A stretch of 64,000 nt of DNA from Streptomyces niveus. Lineage in GTDB: Bacteria > Actinomycetota > Actinomycetes > Streptomycetales > Streptomycetaceae. Shown here one piece after another: positions 1 through 7,408 of this stretch (position 1 is its first letter; every line of letters starts with the position of its first letter). Below the pieces are notes generated by a model that saw only the letters and a list, made by a program, of their open reading frames with translations, was not told the DNA's origin and searched no databases. Where the stretch lies: the NCBI RefSeq assembly GCF_002009175.1, contig NZ_CP018047.1, positions 7,183,001 to 7,247,000 of the forward strand, given 5' to 3'. The position numbers were made by a program, and so were the translations under genes.

Positions 1-626
1 CCACGTACGGCGGCATCCACGCCATGGCGGGCAACCCCACCGGCGCCATGGGAGTGCCCGACTACCTGGGCTGGGACTGGAAGTCCAAGGCCGGTATCCC
101 CGTCGTGTGCGTCCCCGGCTGCCCCATCCAGCCGGACAACCTCTCCGAGACGCTCACCTATCTGCTCTACATGGCCACCGACCAGGCCCCGATGATCCCC
201 CTCGACGACGCGCTGCGTCCGACCTGGCTGTTCGGCCAGACCGTGCACGAGGGCTGCGACCGGGCCGGCTACTTCGAGCAGGGCGACTTCGCGACGGAGT
301 ACGGCTCGCCCAAGTGCATCGTGAAGCTCGGCTGCTGGGGCCCCACCGTGAAGTGCAACGTGCCCAAGCGCGGCTGGATGAACGGCATCGGCGGCTGCCC
401 CAATGTCGGCGGCATCTGCATCGGCTGCACCATGCCGGGATTCCCGGACAAATTCATGCCGTTCATGGACGAGCCCCCGGGCGGGCGTCTCTCGGCGAAC
501 GCCGTCGGAATGTACGGGGCGACGATGCGGCGGCTCCGCAACATCACCACACACACGCTCGACCGCGAACCAAAATGGCGCAGACGCGGTAAGCAGCTCA
601 CCACGGGTGCCACACGCACCTGGTAG
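1..626 (+). CDS. hhyS: [NiFe]-hydrogenase small subunit, C-terminal part (partial)
   Basis: This is the electron-transfer subunit of an uptake hydrogenase. The reading frame is open from base 3, so the 5' part lies outside the window. The visible part includes the cysteine motif CVPGCP, then HEGCDRAGYFEQGDF, KLGCWGPTVKC and GGCPNVGGICIGCTMPGFPD, which together supply iron-sulphur cluster ligands typical of small subunits. There is no C-terminal membrane anchor, which fits the Hhy (group 1h, formerly group 5) enzymes of actinobacteria that oxidise atmospheric hydrogen. The large subunit follows after a 101-base gap containing a strong hairpin. The proximal-cluster ligands lie upstream and could not be checked. 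Confidence 0.93.
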   Translation, partial: TYGGIHAMAGNPTGAMGVPDYLGWDWKSKAGIPVVCVPGCPIQPDNLSETLTYLLYMATDQAPMIPLDDALRPTWLFGQTVHEGCDRAGYFEQGDFATEYGSPKCIVKLGCWGPTVKCNVPKRGWMNGIGGCPNVGGICIGCTMPGFPDKFMPFMDEPPGGRLSANAVGMYGATMRRLRNITTHTLDREPKWRRRGKQLTTGATRTW

Positions 627-633
627 TCCGAAC

Positions 634-674
634 GGTGCCCCATCGGCCGCGAATCGACCGGCCGGTGGGGCACC
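634..674 (+). promoter_or_regulatory. 16-bp stem-loop between the hydrogenase subunit genes
   Basis: Bases 634-649 and 659-674 form an inverted repeat of 16 bp with a single G-U type pair and a 9-base loop. It sits in the only sizeable gap between the small and large subunit genes, 54 bases before the large-subunit start. No T-run follows. It could be an mRNA-stability element or partial attenuator that tunes subunit ratio; that role is inference. Confidence 0.6.
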
Positions 675-727
675 CACCTGGTAACTCACCGCTCGACGAA
701 TCGCGACACGAAAGAAGAGGCGGCCCC

Positions 728-2500
728 ATGACGGCGACGAGCCAGGGCAAGGACGAACTGGTGGAGATGGCGTGGGATCCCATCACCCGAATCGTCGGGA
801 GTCTGGGTATCTACACGAAGATCGACTTCAAGCAGAAGGTCGTCGCCGAGTGCCACAGCACCAGCTCGATCTTCCGTGGCTATTCGGTCTTCATGAAGGG
901 CAAGGACCCGCGCGACGCCCATTTCATCACCAGCCGGATCTGCGGAATCTGCGGTGACAACCACGCCACCTGTTCCTGTTACGCGCAGAACATGGCGTAC
1001 GGCGTGAAGCCGCCGCATCTGGGTGAGTGGATCGTGAATCTCGGCGAGGCCGCCGAGTACATGTTCGACCACAATATCTTCCAGGAGAACCTGGTCGGGG
1101 TCGACTACTGCGAGAAAATGGTCGCCGAGACCAATCCCGGCGTACTCGAACAGGCCAACCGCACCGCCTCGCCGCACGCGGACGACCACGGGTACAAGAC
1201 CATCGGCGACATCATGCGCTCGCTGAACCCCTTCACCGGCGAGTTCTACCGCGAGGCCCTTCAGGTCAGCCGTATGACCCGCGAGATGTTCTGCCTCATG
1301 GAGGGCCGCCATGTGCACCCCTCCACGCTCTACCCCGGCGGGGTGGGCACGGTGGCGACCATCCAGCTCATGACGGACTACATCACTCGCCTCCAGCGCT
1401 ACGTGGAGTTCATGAAGAAGGTCGTGCCCATGCACGACGACCTCTTCGACTTCTTCTACGAGGCGCTGCCCGGCTACGAGAAGGTCGGCAACCGCCGTAT
1501 CCTGCTCGGCTGCTGGGGCTCCTTCCAGGACCCGGAGCACTGCAACTTCGAGTACAAGGACATGACCGACTGGGGTCGGAAGATGTACGTGACCCCCGGC
1601 ATCGTCGTGGACGGCAAGCTCGTCACCACCGACCTGGTGAAGATCAACCTCGGCATCCGCATCCTGCTCGGCTCGTCGTACTACAACGACTGGGAAGAGC
1701 AGGAGATGTTCGTGACCCACGACCCGCTCGGCAACCCGGTCGACCGGCGGCACCCGTGGAACCAGCACACCAACCCGCAGCCGCAGAAGCGCGACCTGGG
1801 GGACAAGTACAGCTGGGTCATGTCACCGCGCTGGTTCGACGGCAAGGACTACCTCGCGCTCGACACCGGCGGCGGCCCGCTCGCCCGGCTGTGGGTCACC
1901 GCGCTGGCCGGTCTGGTCGACATCGGCTACATCCAGGCCACCGGCAAGAGCGTCAAGATCAACCTCCCCAAGACCGCGCTCAAGGGCCCGGTCGAGCTGG
2001 AGTGGCACGTCCCGCGCTGGAGCAACACCATCGAGCGCAACCGGGCGCGGACCTACTTCCAGGCGTACGCGGCGGCCTGCGCACTGCACTTCGCCGAGAA
2101 GGCGCTGGTGGAGATCCGGGCCGGCCGCACCAAGACCTGGGAGAAGTTCGAGGTGCCCGAGGAGGGCGTCGGCTGCGGCTTCACCGAGGCCGTACGCGGT
2201 GTGCTCTCTCACCACATGGTGATCAGGGACGGCAAGATCGCCAACTACCACCCGTACCCGCCGACCCCGTGGAACGCGAGCCCCCGCGACACCTACGGGA
2301 CGCCGGGGCCCTACGAGGACGCGGTGCAGGGCCAGCCGATCTTCGAGGAGAACGACCGGGAGAACTTCAAGGGCATCGACATCATGCGCACGGTCCGCAG
2401 CTTCGACCCCTGTCTGCCCTGCGGCGTGCACATGTATCTCGGCGAGGGCAAGAAACTGGAGCTGCTGCACTCGCCCACGCAGTCCGCGGGCAGTGAGTGA
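728..2500 (+). CDS. hhyL: [NiFe]-hydrogenase large (catalytic) subunit
   Basis: Catalytic subunit carrying the NiFe(CN)2CO site that splits H2, 590 residues. The N-terminal ligand motif RICGICGDNH is at about residues 70-79 and the C-terminal motif DPCLPCGVH at 560-568. A tail of 22 residues follows the final His and should be removed by the maturation protease at 6870. The ATG at 728 follows an AAGAGG-type ribosome site. The frame stays open upstream, but that stretch holds the intergenic hairpin. The end overlaps the next gene by 8 bases. The motifs and the actinobacterial accessory genes around it fit the group 1h (Hhy) high-affinity enzymes. Confidence in function is high; the exact subgroup is inferred. 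Confidence 0.96.
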   Translation: MTATSQGKDELVEMAWDPITRIVGSLGIYTKIDFKQKVVAECHSTSSIFRGYSVFMKGKDPRDAHFITSRICGICGDNHATCSCYAQNMAYGVKPPHLGEWIVNLGEAAEYMFDHNIFQENLVGVDYCEKMVAETNPGVLEQANRTASPHADDHGYKTIGDIMRSLNPFTGEFYREALQVSRMTREMFCLMEGRHVHPSTLYPGGVGTVATIQLMTDYITRLQRYVEFMKKVVPMHDDLFDFFYEALPGYEKVGNRRILLGCWGSFQDPEHCNFEYKDMTDWGRKMYVTPGIVVDGKLVTTDLVKINLGIRILLGSSYYNDWEEQEMFVTHDPLGNPVDRRHPWNQHTNPQPQKRDLGDKYSWVMSPRWFDGKDYLALDTGGGPLARLWVTALAGLVDIGYIQATGKSVKINLPKTALKGPVELEWHVPRWSNTIERNRARTYFQAYAAACALHFAEKALVEIRAGRTKTWEKFEVPEEGVGCGFTEAVRGVLSHHMVIRDGKIANYHPYPPTPWNASPRDTYGTPGPYEDAVQGQPIFEENDRENFKGIDIMRTVRSFDPCLPCGVHMYLGEGKKLELLHSPTQSAGSE

Positions 2501-3488
2501 CGTGGCCGAGGCTCCCCGGATGACCGAAGTGACCGAGCCGGTGACCGACGAGTGGCGGGCGACCGGGGAGCGTATCGACACCCTGATCGCCGCCAGCGCG
2601 GCCGGCGGCGTCGCCGCCCGCGAGCGCAGCGAGGAACTGGTGCGGCTCGTCACCGACTTCTACGGCGCGGGCCTGGAACGCCTCCTCGACCTCGTCCATG
2701 AACAAGGGCGGCTGGACGACGAGTTGCTGGCCGCCCTCGCCGCCGACGACCTGGTGGCGAGCGTGCTGCTGGTGCACGGACTGCACCCGTACAGCGTGAC
2801 GACGCGCGTCGAGAACGCGCTGGAGAGCGTGCGGCCGTATCTCGGCTCGCACGGCGGCGACGTCGAGTTGCTGGGGGTCACGGACGAAGGGGTCGTACGG
2901 CTACGGCTGCTGGGCAGCTGTGACGGCTGCCCGTCCTCCTCCGCCACCCTCGAACTCGCCGTACAGGGCGCGGTCGAGGCGGCGGCGCCGGAGATCACCA
3001 CGATCGAGGTCGAGTCCGCGGACGAGACGGGCGCCGGGGACGGGGGCCCGCTGGTGCCGGTGGACGCGCTCTTCTCCCGGCTGCACGACGCGGATCCCCT
3101 CAACGGCGCGGGCGGTGAGGACTCCGGCGCCACCTGGGAGTCGGTACCCGCCCTGCTCGCTCTGGAGCCCGGCGGCGTCGAGCGTTTCACCGCCGGGGGA
3201 CTGCCGGTCGTCGCCTGCCGGATCGGGTCCGACCTGTTCGCCTTCCGCGACCGCTGCGCCCGGTGTGAACGCCCGATGGAGGGCGCCACGCTGGCCCGGC
3301 GGCTCGGCGGCGGCTCGGGCGACGGGGTGCTGCGCTGCGCCGCCTGCCGCGCACACTACGACGTACGGCGCGCTGGTGCCTGTCTCGACCCGGAGGCCGA
3401 CGGGGCGCATCTGGACCCGCTGCCCCTGCTCGCGGACGGGGCGTCGGTCTCCGTCGCCGTACCGGCCACGCACGTGGTCGCGACATGA
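2493..3488 (+). CDS. NifU-like / Rieske-like fusion protein of the hydrogenase operon
   Basis: 331 residues in three parts. The first ~105 residues are helical and unrecognised. Residues ~106-170 look like a NifU C-terminal domain, with the cluster-binding motif CDGCPSS. The C-terminal part (~225-330) resembles a Rieske fold but has CARC and CAACRAHY in place of the usual CxH and CxxH pair, so a four-Cys site or metal-free fold is possible. The gene overlaps the large subunit by 8 bases and the next gene by 4, so it is translationally coupled to the enzyme. Likely roles are Fe-S delivery to the small subunit or passing electrons onward; neither is proven. Confidence 0.82.
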   Translation: MSDVAEAPRMTEVTEPVTDEWRATGERIDTLIAASAAGGVAARERSEELVRLVTDFYGAGLERLLDLVHEQGRLDDELLAALAADDLVASVLLVHGLHPYSVTTRVENALESVRPYLGSHGGDVELLGVTDEGVVRLRLLGSCDGCPSSSATLELAVQGAVEAAAPEITTIEVESADETGAGDGGPLVPVDALFSRLHDADPLNGAGGEDSGATWESVPALLALEPGGVERFTAGGLPVVACRIGSDLFAFRDRCARCERPMEGATLARRLGGGSGDGVLRCAACRAHYDVRRAGACLDPEADGAHLDPLPLLADGASVSVAVPATHVVAT

Positions 3489-4243
3489 GCGCGCCCACCG
3501 GCCGCGCCGTGCCCCGGGGGCGCGCCGCGTCCCCGGCCGCCGCGCTGCTCCGGGTCAGCCGCAGCCGGCCCGGTCCGGTCGTCGGTGAGCGGTGCGAGAT
3601 GTGCGCAGCGCCGATCGGCGAGGAACACCAGCATGTGGTGAATCTGGAGAGCCGCAGCCTGATGTGCGGCTGCCGGGCCTGCTACCTCCTGTTCACGGAA
3701 GAGGGCGCGGAACTGCGCTACCGCGCGGTCCCCGACCGGTATCTGCGCTTCGACGGGCTCCCGTTGGACGCGCGCACCTGGGACGAACTCCAGATCCCGG
3801 TGGGTCTGGCCTTCCTCTTCCGCAACTCCGTGCAGGACCGCACCATCGCGTTCTATCCCGGCCCGGCCGGCGCCACTGAATCCGAACTGCCCCTGGACGC
3901 CTGGGCGACCATCGTCGAGGCCAACCCCGGACTGGCCGTACTGCGCCCGGACGTCGAGGCGCTTCTCGTACGCCGCACGGAAGCGGGCGGTGGCGGAGGG
4001 CGCGAAGTGGTCGCGTCCTGCCATCTCGTCCCGATCGACGCGTGCTACGAACTGGTCGGCCGACTGCGCTCGTTGTGGCGCGGCTTCGACGGCGGCCAGG
4101 AGGCGCACGCCGCGATGGACGACTTCTTCGAGCACGTCCGCTCCCGCAGCCGGCCCGCCGATCCGGCGGGCGTGGCCGGCCACCCGGCCGTCAGCGACCC
4201 GACGACCGTGCACACCCCGTCCGCCGCGGGCGGGTCCGCATGA
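3485..4243 (+). CDS. DUF5947-like conserved hydrogenase-cluster protein
   Basis: 252 residues, function unknown. After a basic, low-complexity N-terminus there is a likely metal-binding cysteine group, CEMC near residue 38 and CGCRAC near residue 60. The rest is a mixed soluble domain without signal peptide or membrane segment. The ATG overlaps the previous stop (ATGA) and the stop overlaps the next start the same way. It matches my memory of the DUF5947 family found beside actinobacterial group 1h hydrogenases. A zinc- or Fe-S-binding assembly factor is plausible but unproven. Confidence 0.78.
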   Translation: MSAPTGRAVPRGRAASPAAALLRVSRSRPGPVVGERCEMCAAPIGEEHQHVVNLESRSLMCGCRACYLLFTEEGAELRYRAVPDRYLRFDGLPLDARTWDELQIPVGLAFLFRNSVQDRTIAFYPGPAGATESELPLDAWATIVEANPGLAVLRPDVEALLVRRTEAGGGGGREVVASCHLVPIDACYELVGRLRSLWRGFDGGQEAHAAMDDFFEHVRSRSRPADPAGVAGHPAVSDPTTVHTPSAAGGSA

Positions 4244-4938
4244 GCGGCCCCACGGCCCCCGGACTGGAGTTCTCCGTACGGGACATCGTCGCCGAGCCGT
4301 ACACCGCCGCCCCCCAGCTGACCGCGCGGCTGCGGATCGAGGACGGCTCGGACGAGCGGATCCACGCGATCGTGCTGCGCTGCCAGGTCCGTATCGAACC
4401 GCAGCGCCGCCACTACGGGCACGCCGAACAGGAGGCCCTGCGCGGTCTGTTCGGCGAACGCGAGCGCTGGCCGGAGACACTGCGGCCGTTCCAGTGGATG
4501 CAGTGCCACACGACCGTGCAGGGCTTCACCGGCTCCACCGAGGTCGACATCGCCCTGCCCTGCACCTACGACTTCGACGTCATCGGCTCCCGCTATCTGC
4601 ACGCGCTCGGGGAGGGGACGGTGCCCATCAGCCTGCTGTTCTCGGGCACCGTCTTCTCCAAGGGCGGGGGCAGCGGTGGGGGTTCGGGCTTCGGGGTGCG
4701 GCAGGTGCCGTGGGACTGCGAGGCGCGGTATCAGCTGCCGGTCACCGTCTGGCGGCAGATGATCGCCTGCCACTTCCCCAACTCCGGCTGGATCAGGCTG
4801 GATCACGACGTACTCGCGCGCTTCGCCGACTTCCGTGAACGACGCGGGCTGATCAGCTGGGACGAGACGGTGACGACGCTGCTGGCGGACGCGCGGACGC
4901 GGACCGCCGCCGACGAGATCGGTGAGGTGGTCACATGA
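4240..4938 (+). CDS. DUF6084-like conserved hydrogenase-cluster protein
   Basis: 232 residues, soluble, no signal peptide. The frame is open further upstream, but the ATG at 4240 forms an ATGA overlap with the preceding gene, matching the coupling style of this operon. The mostly beta-rich sequence ends in a helical segment and contains a Gly/Ser-rich loop (about residues 143-152). No catalytic motif was recognised. The pattern fits DUF6084, a family I know only from hydrogenase gene neighbourhoods. An assembly or structural role beside the HhySL enzyme is inferred from position. Confidence 0.77.
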   Translation: MSGPTAPGLEFSVRDIVAEPYTAAPQLTARLRIEDGSDERIHAIVLRCQVRIEPQRRHYGHAEQEALRGLFGERERWPETLRPFQWMQCHTTVQGFTGSTEVDIALPCTYDFDVIGSRYLHALGEGTVPISLLFSGTVFSKGGGSGGGSGFGVRQVPWDCEARYQLPVTVWRQMIACHFPNSGWIRLDHDVLARFADFRERRGLISWDETVTTLLADARTRTAADEIGEVVT

Positions 4939-6422
4939 CCCCGGTGACACCCGCCGCCCCCGTGGGGCTCGACCATGTCCGTACGATCGCCGACGCGGTG
5001 CTGTACGAGGGTTATCTGCTGTACCCGTACCGCGCCAGCTCCCACAAGAACCGCTCCCGCTGGCAGTTCGGCGTCCTCGGCCCGCCCGACGCCGCGCCGG
5101 GCAGCTTCGCCGAGGAACCCGGCATGGCGATGGAGGCCCTGCTCACCGTCCCTGACGACGCGTCGGCGGCCACCGCCGAGGTGACCGTCCGGCTCCGCTT
5201 CCTCCAGCTCCAGGTGCGCGAGGTCCAGCGGAGGGAGCCGGACGGGAGCCACACGGCCGTCGGTGAACTCGACGTGGCCGGTGCCTCCGTACTGAGCTGG
5301 GACGAGGCCGTCGAGTGCGAACTCGACCTGGGTAACGTCCCGTTGGGCACGGAGCCCGGATCGACCGATGAACTGCGCACCGTCCCCGGCGGCGAGGAGA
5401 CCGAACCGCTGACGGACGAACACGGTGCGCCGGCCGGACGCGTCGTACGGCGCCGCGAACCGCTGACGGTCCGCGTCCGTACCCGTACGACCAGGGACGA
5501 CGGCCATCTGCGGCTGTCGGTCTCGGTGGACAACGAGCACCCGGCGACCGCCACCGACAAGGACGCCGCCATCCGCGCCTCCCTGATCGGCACCCATCTG
5601 CTCATCCAGGCCCACGGCGCCGAGTTCATCTCCCTGCGCGAGCCCCCGGACGCGGCTGCGCCCGCCGCCGCCCGGTGCCGGCAGCGCAGATGCTGGCCGG
5701 TCCTGGCCGGGGCGAAGGGCTCCACGGACACCGTGCTGGGCGCGCCGATCATCCTCTACGACCACCCGGAGATCGCCGAACAGAGCCCCGGCGCGCTGTT
5801 CGACTCCACCGAGATCGACGAGATCCTGACCCTCCGGGTGATGACCATGACGGAGGAGGAGAAGGCCGAGGCACGGGCCACCGATCCGCGGGCCCGCGAG
5901 ATCATCGACCGCTGCGACGCGATGTCGGCGGGCGAACTGCAACAGCTCCACGGCCTTCTCCGCGACCCGCACGGCCCCGCCCGGCCACCGGCCGCGGGCG
6001 CCACGGGCCCCCACGGCGATCTGCGGGACGCCGAACCGGCCGCCTTCGACACCGGCGGCGCGCCCTGGTGGGACCCCGCGGCCGACGCGTCGGTCGCGCC
6101 CGACTCCGACGCCGTCGTCATCGAAGGGGTCGCCGTCGCCAAGGGCAGCCTCGTCCGTGTCCACCCGTCCCGCCGCGCCGACGCGCAGGACCTCTTCTTC
6201 GCCGGCCAGGTGGCGCGGGTGACGGCCGTCCTCTCGGACGTCGACGGCGGCGTGCATGTCGCCCTCGTCCTGGTCGACGACCCGGCGGCCGACATGCACG
6301 ACTGGTACGGCCGCTACTTCTACTTCGCCCCCGACGAACTGGAACCGCTGCCCGCCGAAGACCCCCGCCAGGGTGACGACATCCCCGGTCCAACGGAACA
6401 CAGGAAGGAGAACCCCTCGTGA
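4935..6422 (+). CDS. Conserved hydrogenase-cluster protein of unknown function
   Basis: 495 residues, overlapping the previous stop by 4 bases. The N-terminal ~240 residues are beta-rich. The middle (~300-390) is Ala/Pro-rich and partly disordered. The C-terminal ~100 residues look like a small SH3-like barrel, with alternating hydrophobic strands and a WYGRYFYF segment, reminiscent of nitrile-hydratase-beta-like folds. No signal peptide or metal motif was seen. Its stop is embedded in the GTG start of the tiny downstream gene. Function unknown; position suggests a scaffold or partner of the hydrogenase. Confidence 0.8.
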   Translation: MTPVTPAAPVGLDHVRTIADAVLYEGYLLYPYRASSHKNRSRWQFGVLGPPDAAPGSFAEEPGMAMEALLTVPDDASAATAEVTVRLRFLQLQVREVQRREPDGSHTAVGELDVAGASVLSWDEAVECELDLGNVPLGTEPGSTDELRTVPGGEETEPLTDEHGAPAGRVVRRREPLTVRVRTRTTRDDGHLRLSVSVDNEHPATATDKDAAIRASLIGTHLLIQAHGAEFISLREPPDAAAPAAARCRQRRCWPVLAGAKGSTDTVLGAPIILYDHPEIAEQSPGALFDSTEIDEILTLRVMTMTEEEKAEARATDPRAREIIDRCDAMSAGELQQLHGLLRDPHGPARPPAAGATGPHGDLRDAEPAAFDTGGAPWWDPAADASVAPDSDAVVIEGVAVAKGSLVRVHPSRRADAQDLFFAGQVARVTAVLSDVDGGVHVALVLVDDPAADMHDWYGRYFYFAPDELEPLPAEDPRQGDDIPGPTEHRKENPS

Positions 6423-6538
6423 GAATCCTCGGAATGATCACCACGGGTGCGGCCGCGGCCGTGGCCGCCGTGGTCGTCGCCGTCGGCGTGCGCTCGATCC
6501 CCGACATCCGCAGATACGTCAAGATGCGCTCGATGTGA
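6419..6538 (+). CDS. 39-residue single-pass small protein (DUF6893-like)
   Basis: GTG start overlapping the previous stop (GTGA), preceded by a clear AAGGAG ribosome site about 10 bases upstream. The product is 39 residues: a short N-terminus, one hydrophobic Ala/Val helix (residues ~5-24), and a basic tail with RSIPDIRRYVKMRSM. This looks like a membrane-tethered microprotein with a cytoplasmic basic tail. It resembles the small DUF6893 family as I remember it. It may anchor the otherwise soluble hydrogenase complex at the membrane; that is inference from size and operon position. Confidence 0.75.
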   Translation: MRILGMITTGAAAAVAAVVVAVGVRSIPDIRRYVKMRSM

Positions 6539-6567
6539 GCGCGTGGCGCGAGTGAGAAGAGCATCCG

Positions 6568-6774
6568 ATGACTGACAAGAAGCGTGGACGCCACGACGAG
6601 GAACCGCAGTCGGAGCGAGGCCCCAAGGGGTCGCGCGACACCGGTTCCGACCAGCCCTCCGGAGGCCCCGTCGACCGGCCGGCCGGCGGTTCCGACAAGA
6701 AGTCGGACACCTCCGTCAAACCGAGCGACCCCACCGACCCGGACTCCCCGAATCTCCAGTCCGGCGGCAACTGA
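6568..6774 (+). CDS. 68-residue hydrophilic disordered protein
   Basis: ATG preceded by a GAGAAGAG purine tract. The product has no hydrophobic core; it is rich in Asp, Ser, Pro, Gly and Lys and should be intrinsically disordered. Codon use shows the strong third-position GC expected of a real gene, and it sits in line with the hydrogenase operon, 29 bases after the microprotein. Function unknown; no family recognised. Confidence 0.6.
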   Translation: MTDKKRGRHDEEPQSERGPKGSRDTGSDQPSGGPVDRPAGGSDKKSDTSVKPSDPTDPDSPNLQSGGN

Positions 6775-6869
6775 CGCCGCTCACCGGCGCGAACGCCGGC
6801 CGGCCCGCCCGCCGGCCGGCGATCCGGCAAGCCCGTCCAGAGAGAGCACGGCATGACGAAAGAGCTGAA

Positions 6870-7406
6870 GTGACCGGTGGCGGCGTGCTCGTGGCGGGCA
6901 TCGGCAATCTCTTCCTCGGCGACGACGGTTTCGGCCCGGAGGTCGTACGGCGGCTCGTCGCCGACCCCGGACCGCCGCTCCCCGCAGGCGTCCGGGTCGT
7001 CGACTACGGCATCCGGGGCATGCACCTCGCGTACGACCTGCTCGACGGGTACGACGCGCTCGTACTGGTCGACGCCTGTCCCGGCGGTGGCGCGCCCGGC
7101 GCGCTGACGGTCCTGGAGGTCGGTCCCGATGACCTCGGTACGGGTGAATTCGACGCACACGGCATGAATCCGGTATCTGTCCTGGCAAATCTGGGCCAAC
7201 TGGGCGGTACGCTTCCGCTCACCCACGTTGTGGGGTGCACCCCCGCCGGCGTCGAGGAAGGCATCGGCCTCAGCGAGGCCGTCGCCGCCGCCGTACCCGG
7301 AGCGGTGGCGGAGGTGCGCGCGCTGGTCCGACGGCTGTCGGCGGCCGGGCCCGCGCCGCGCACACCCACGAAGGAACCCGCACCCGCCCGGACCCGGAGG
7401 TCCTGA
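6870..7406 (+). CDS. Hydrogenase maturation endopeptidase (HybD/HyaD/HupD type)
   Basis: 178 residues. It trims the C-terminal tail of the large subunit after nickel insertion. The start motif GIGNLFLGDDGFG carries the conserved Asp that binds nickel, followed by the YGIRGMHLAYDL and VLVDA segments of the peptidase M52 fold; a conserved His is expected in EFDAHGMNP. The GTG start at 6870 follows a GAAAGAG purine tract. The last ~25 residues are basic and Pro/Ala-rich, longer than usual. The cognate substrate is HhyL, which keeps a 22-residue tail. Confidence 0.9.
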   Translation: MTGGGVLVAGIGNLFLGDDGFGPEVVRRLVADPGPPLPAGVRVVDYGIRGMHLAYDLLDGYDALVLVDACPGGGAPGALTVLEVGPDDLGTGEFDAHGMNPVSVLANLGQLGGTLPLTHVVGCTPAGVEEGIGLSEAVAAAVPGAVAEVRALVRRLSAAGPAPRTPTKEPAPARTRRS

Positions 7407-7408
7407 TC

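Noticed and set aside
6853..6873. Six-codon ATG frame overlapping the protease start
   Set aside because: Too short to support as a gene; the purine-rich codons simply serve as ribosome site for the GTG at 6870.
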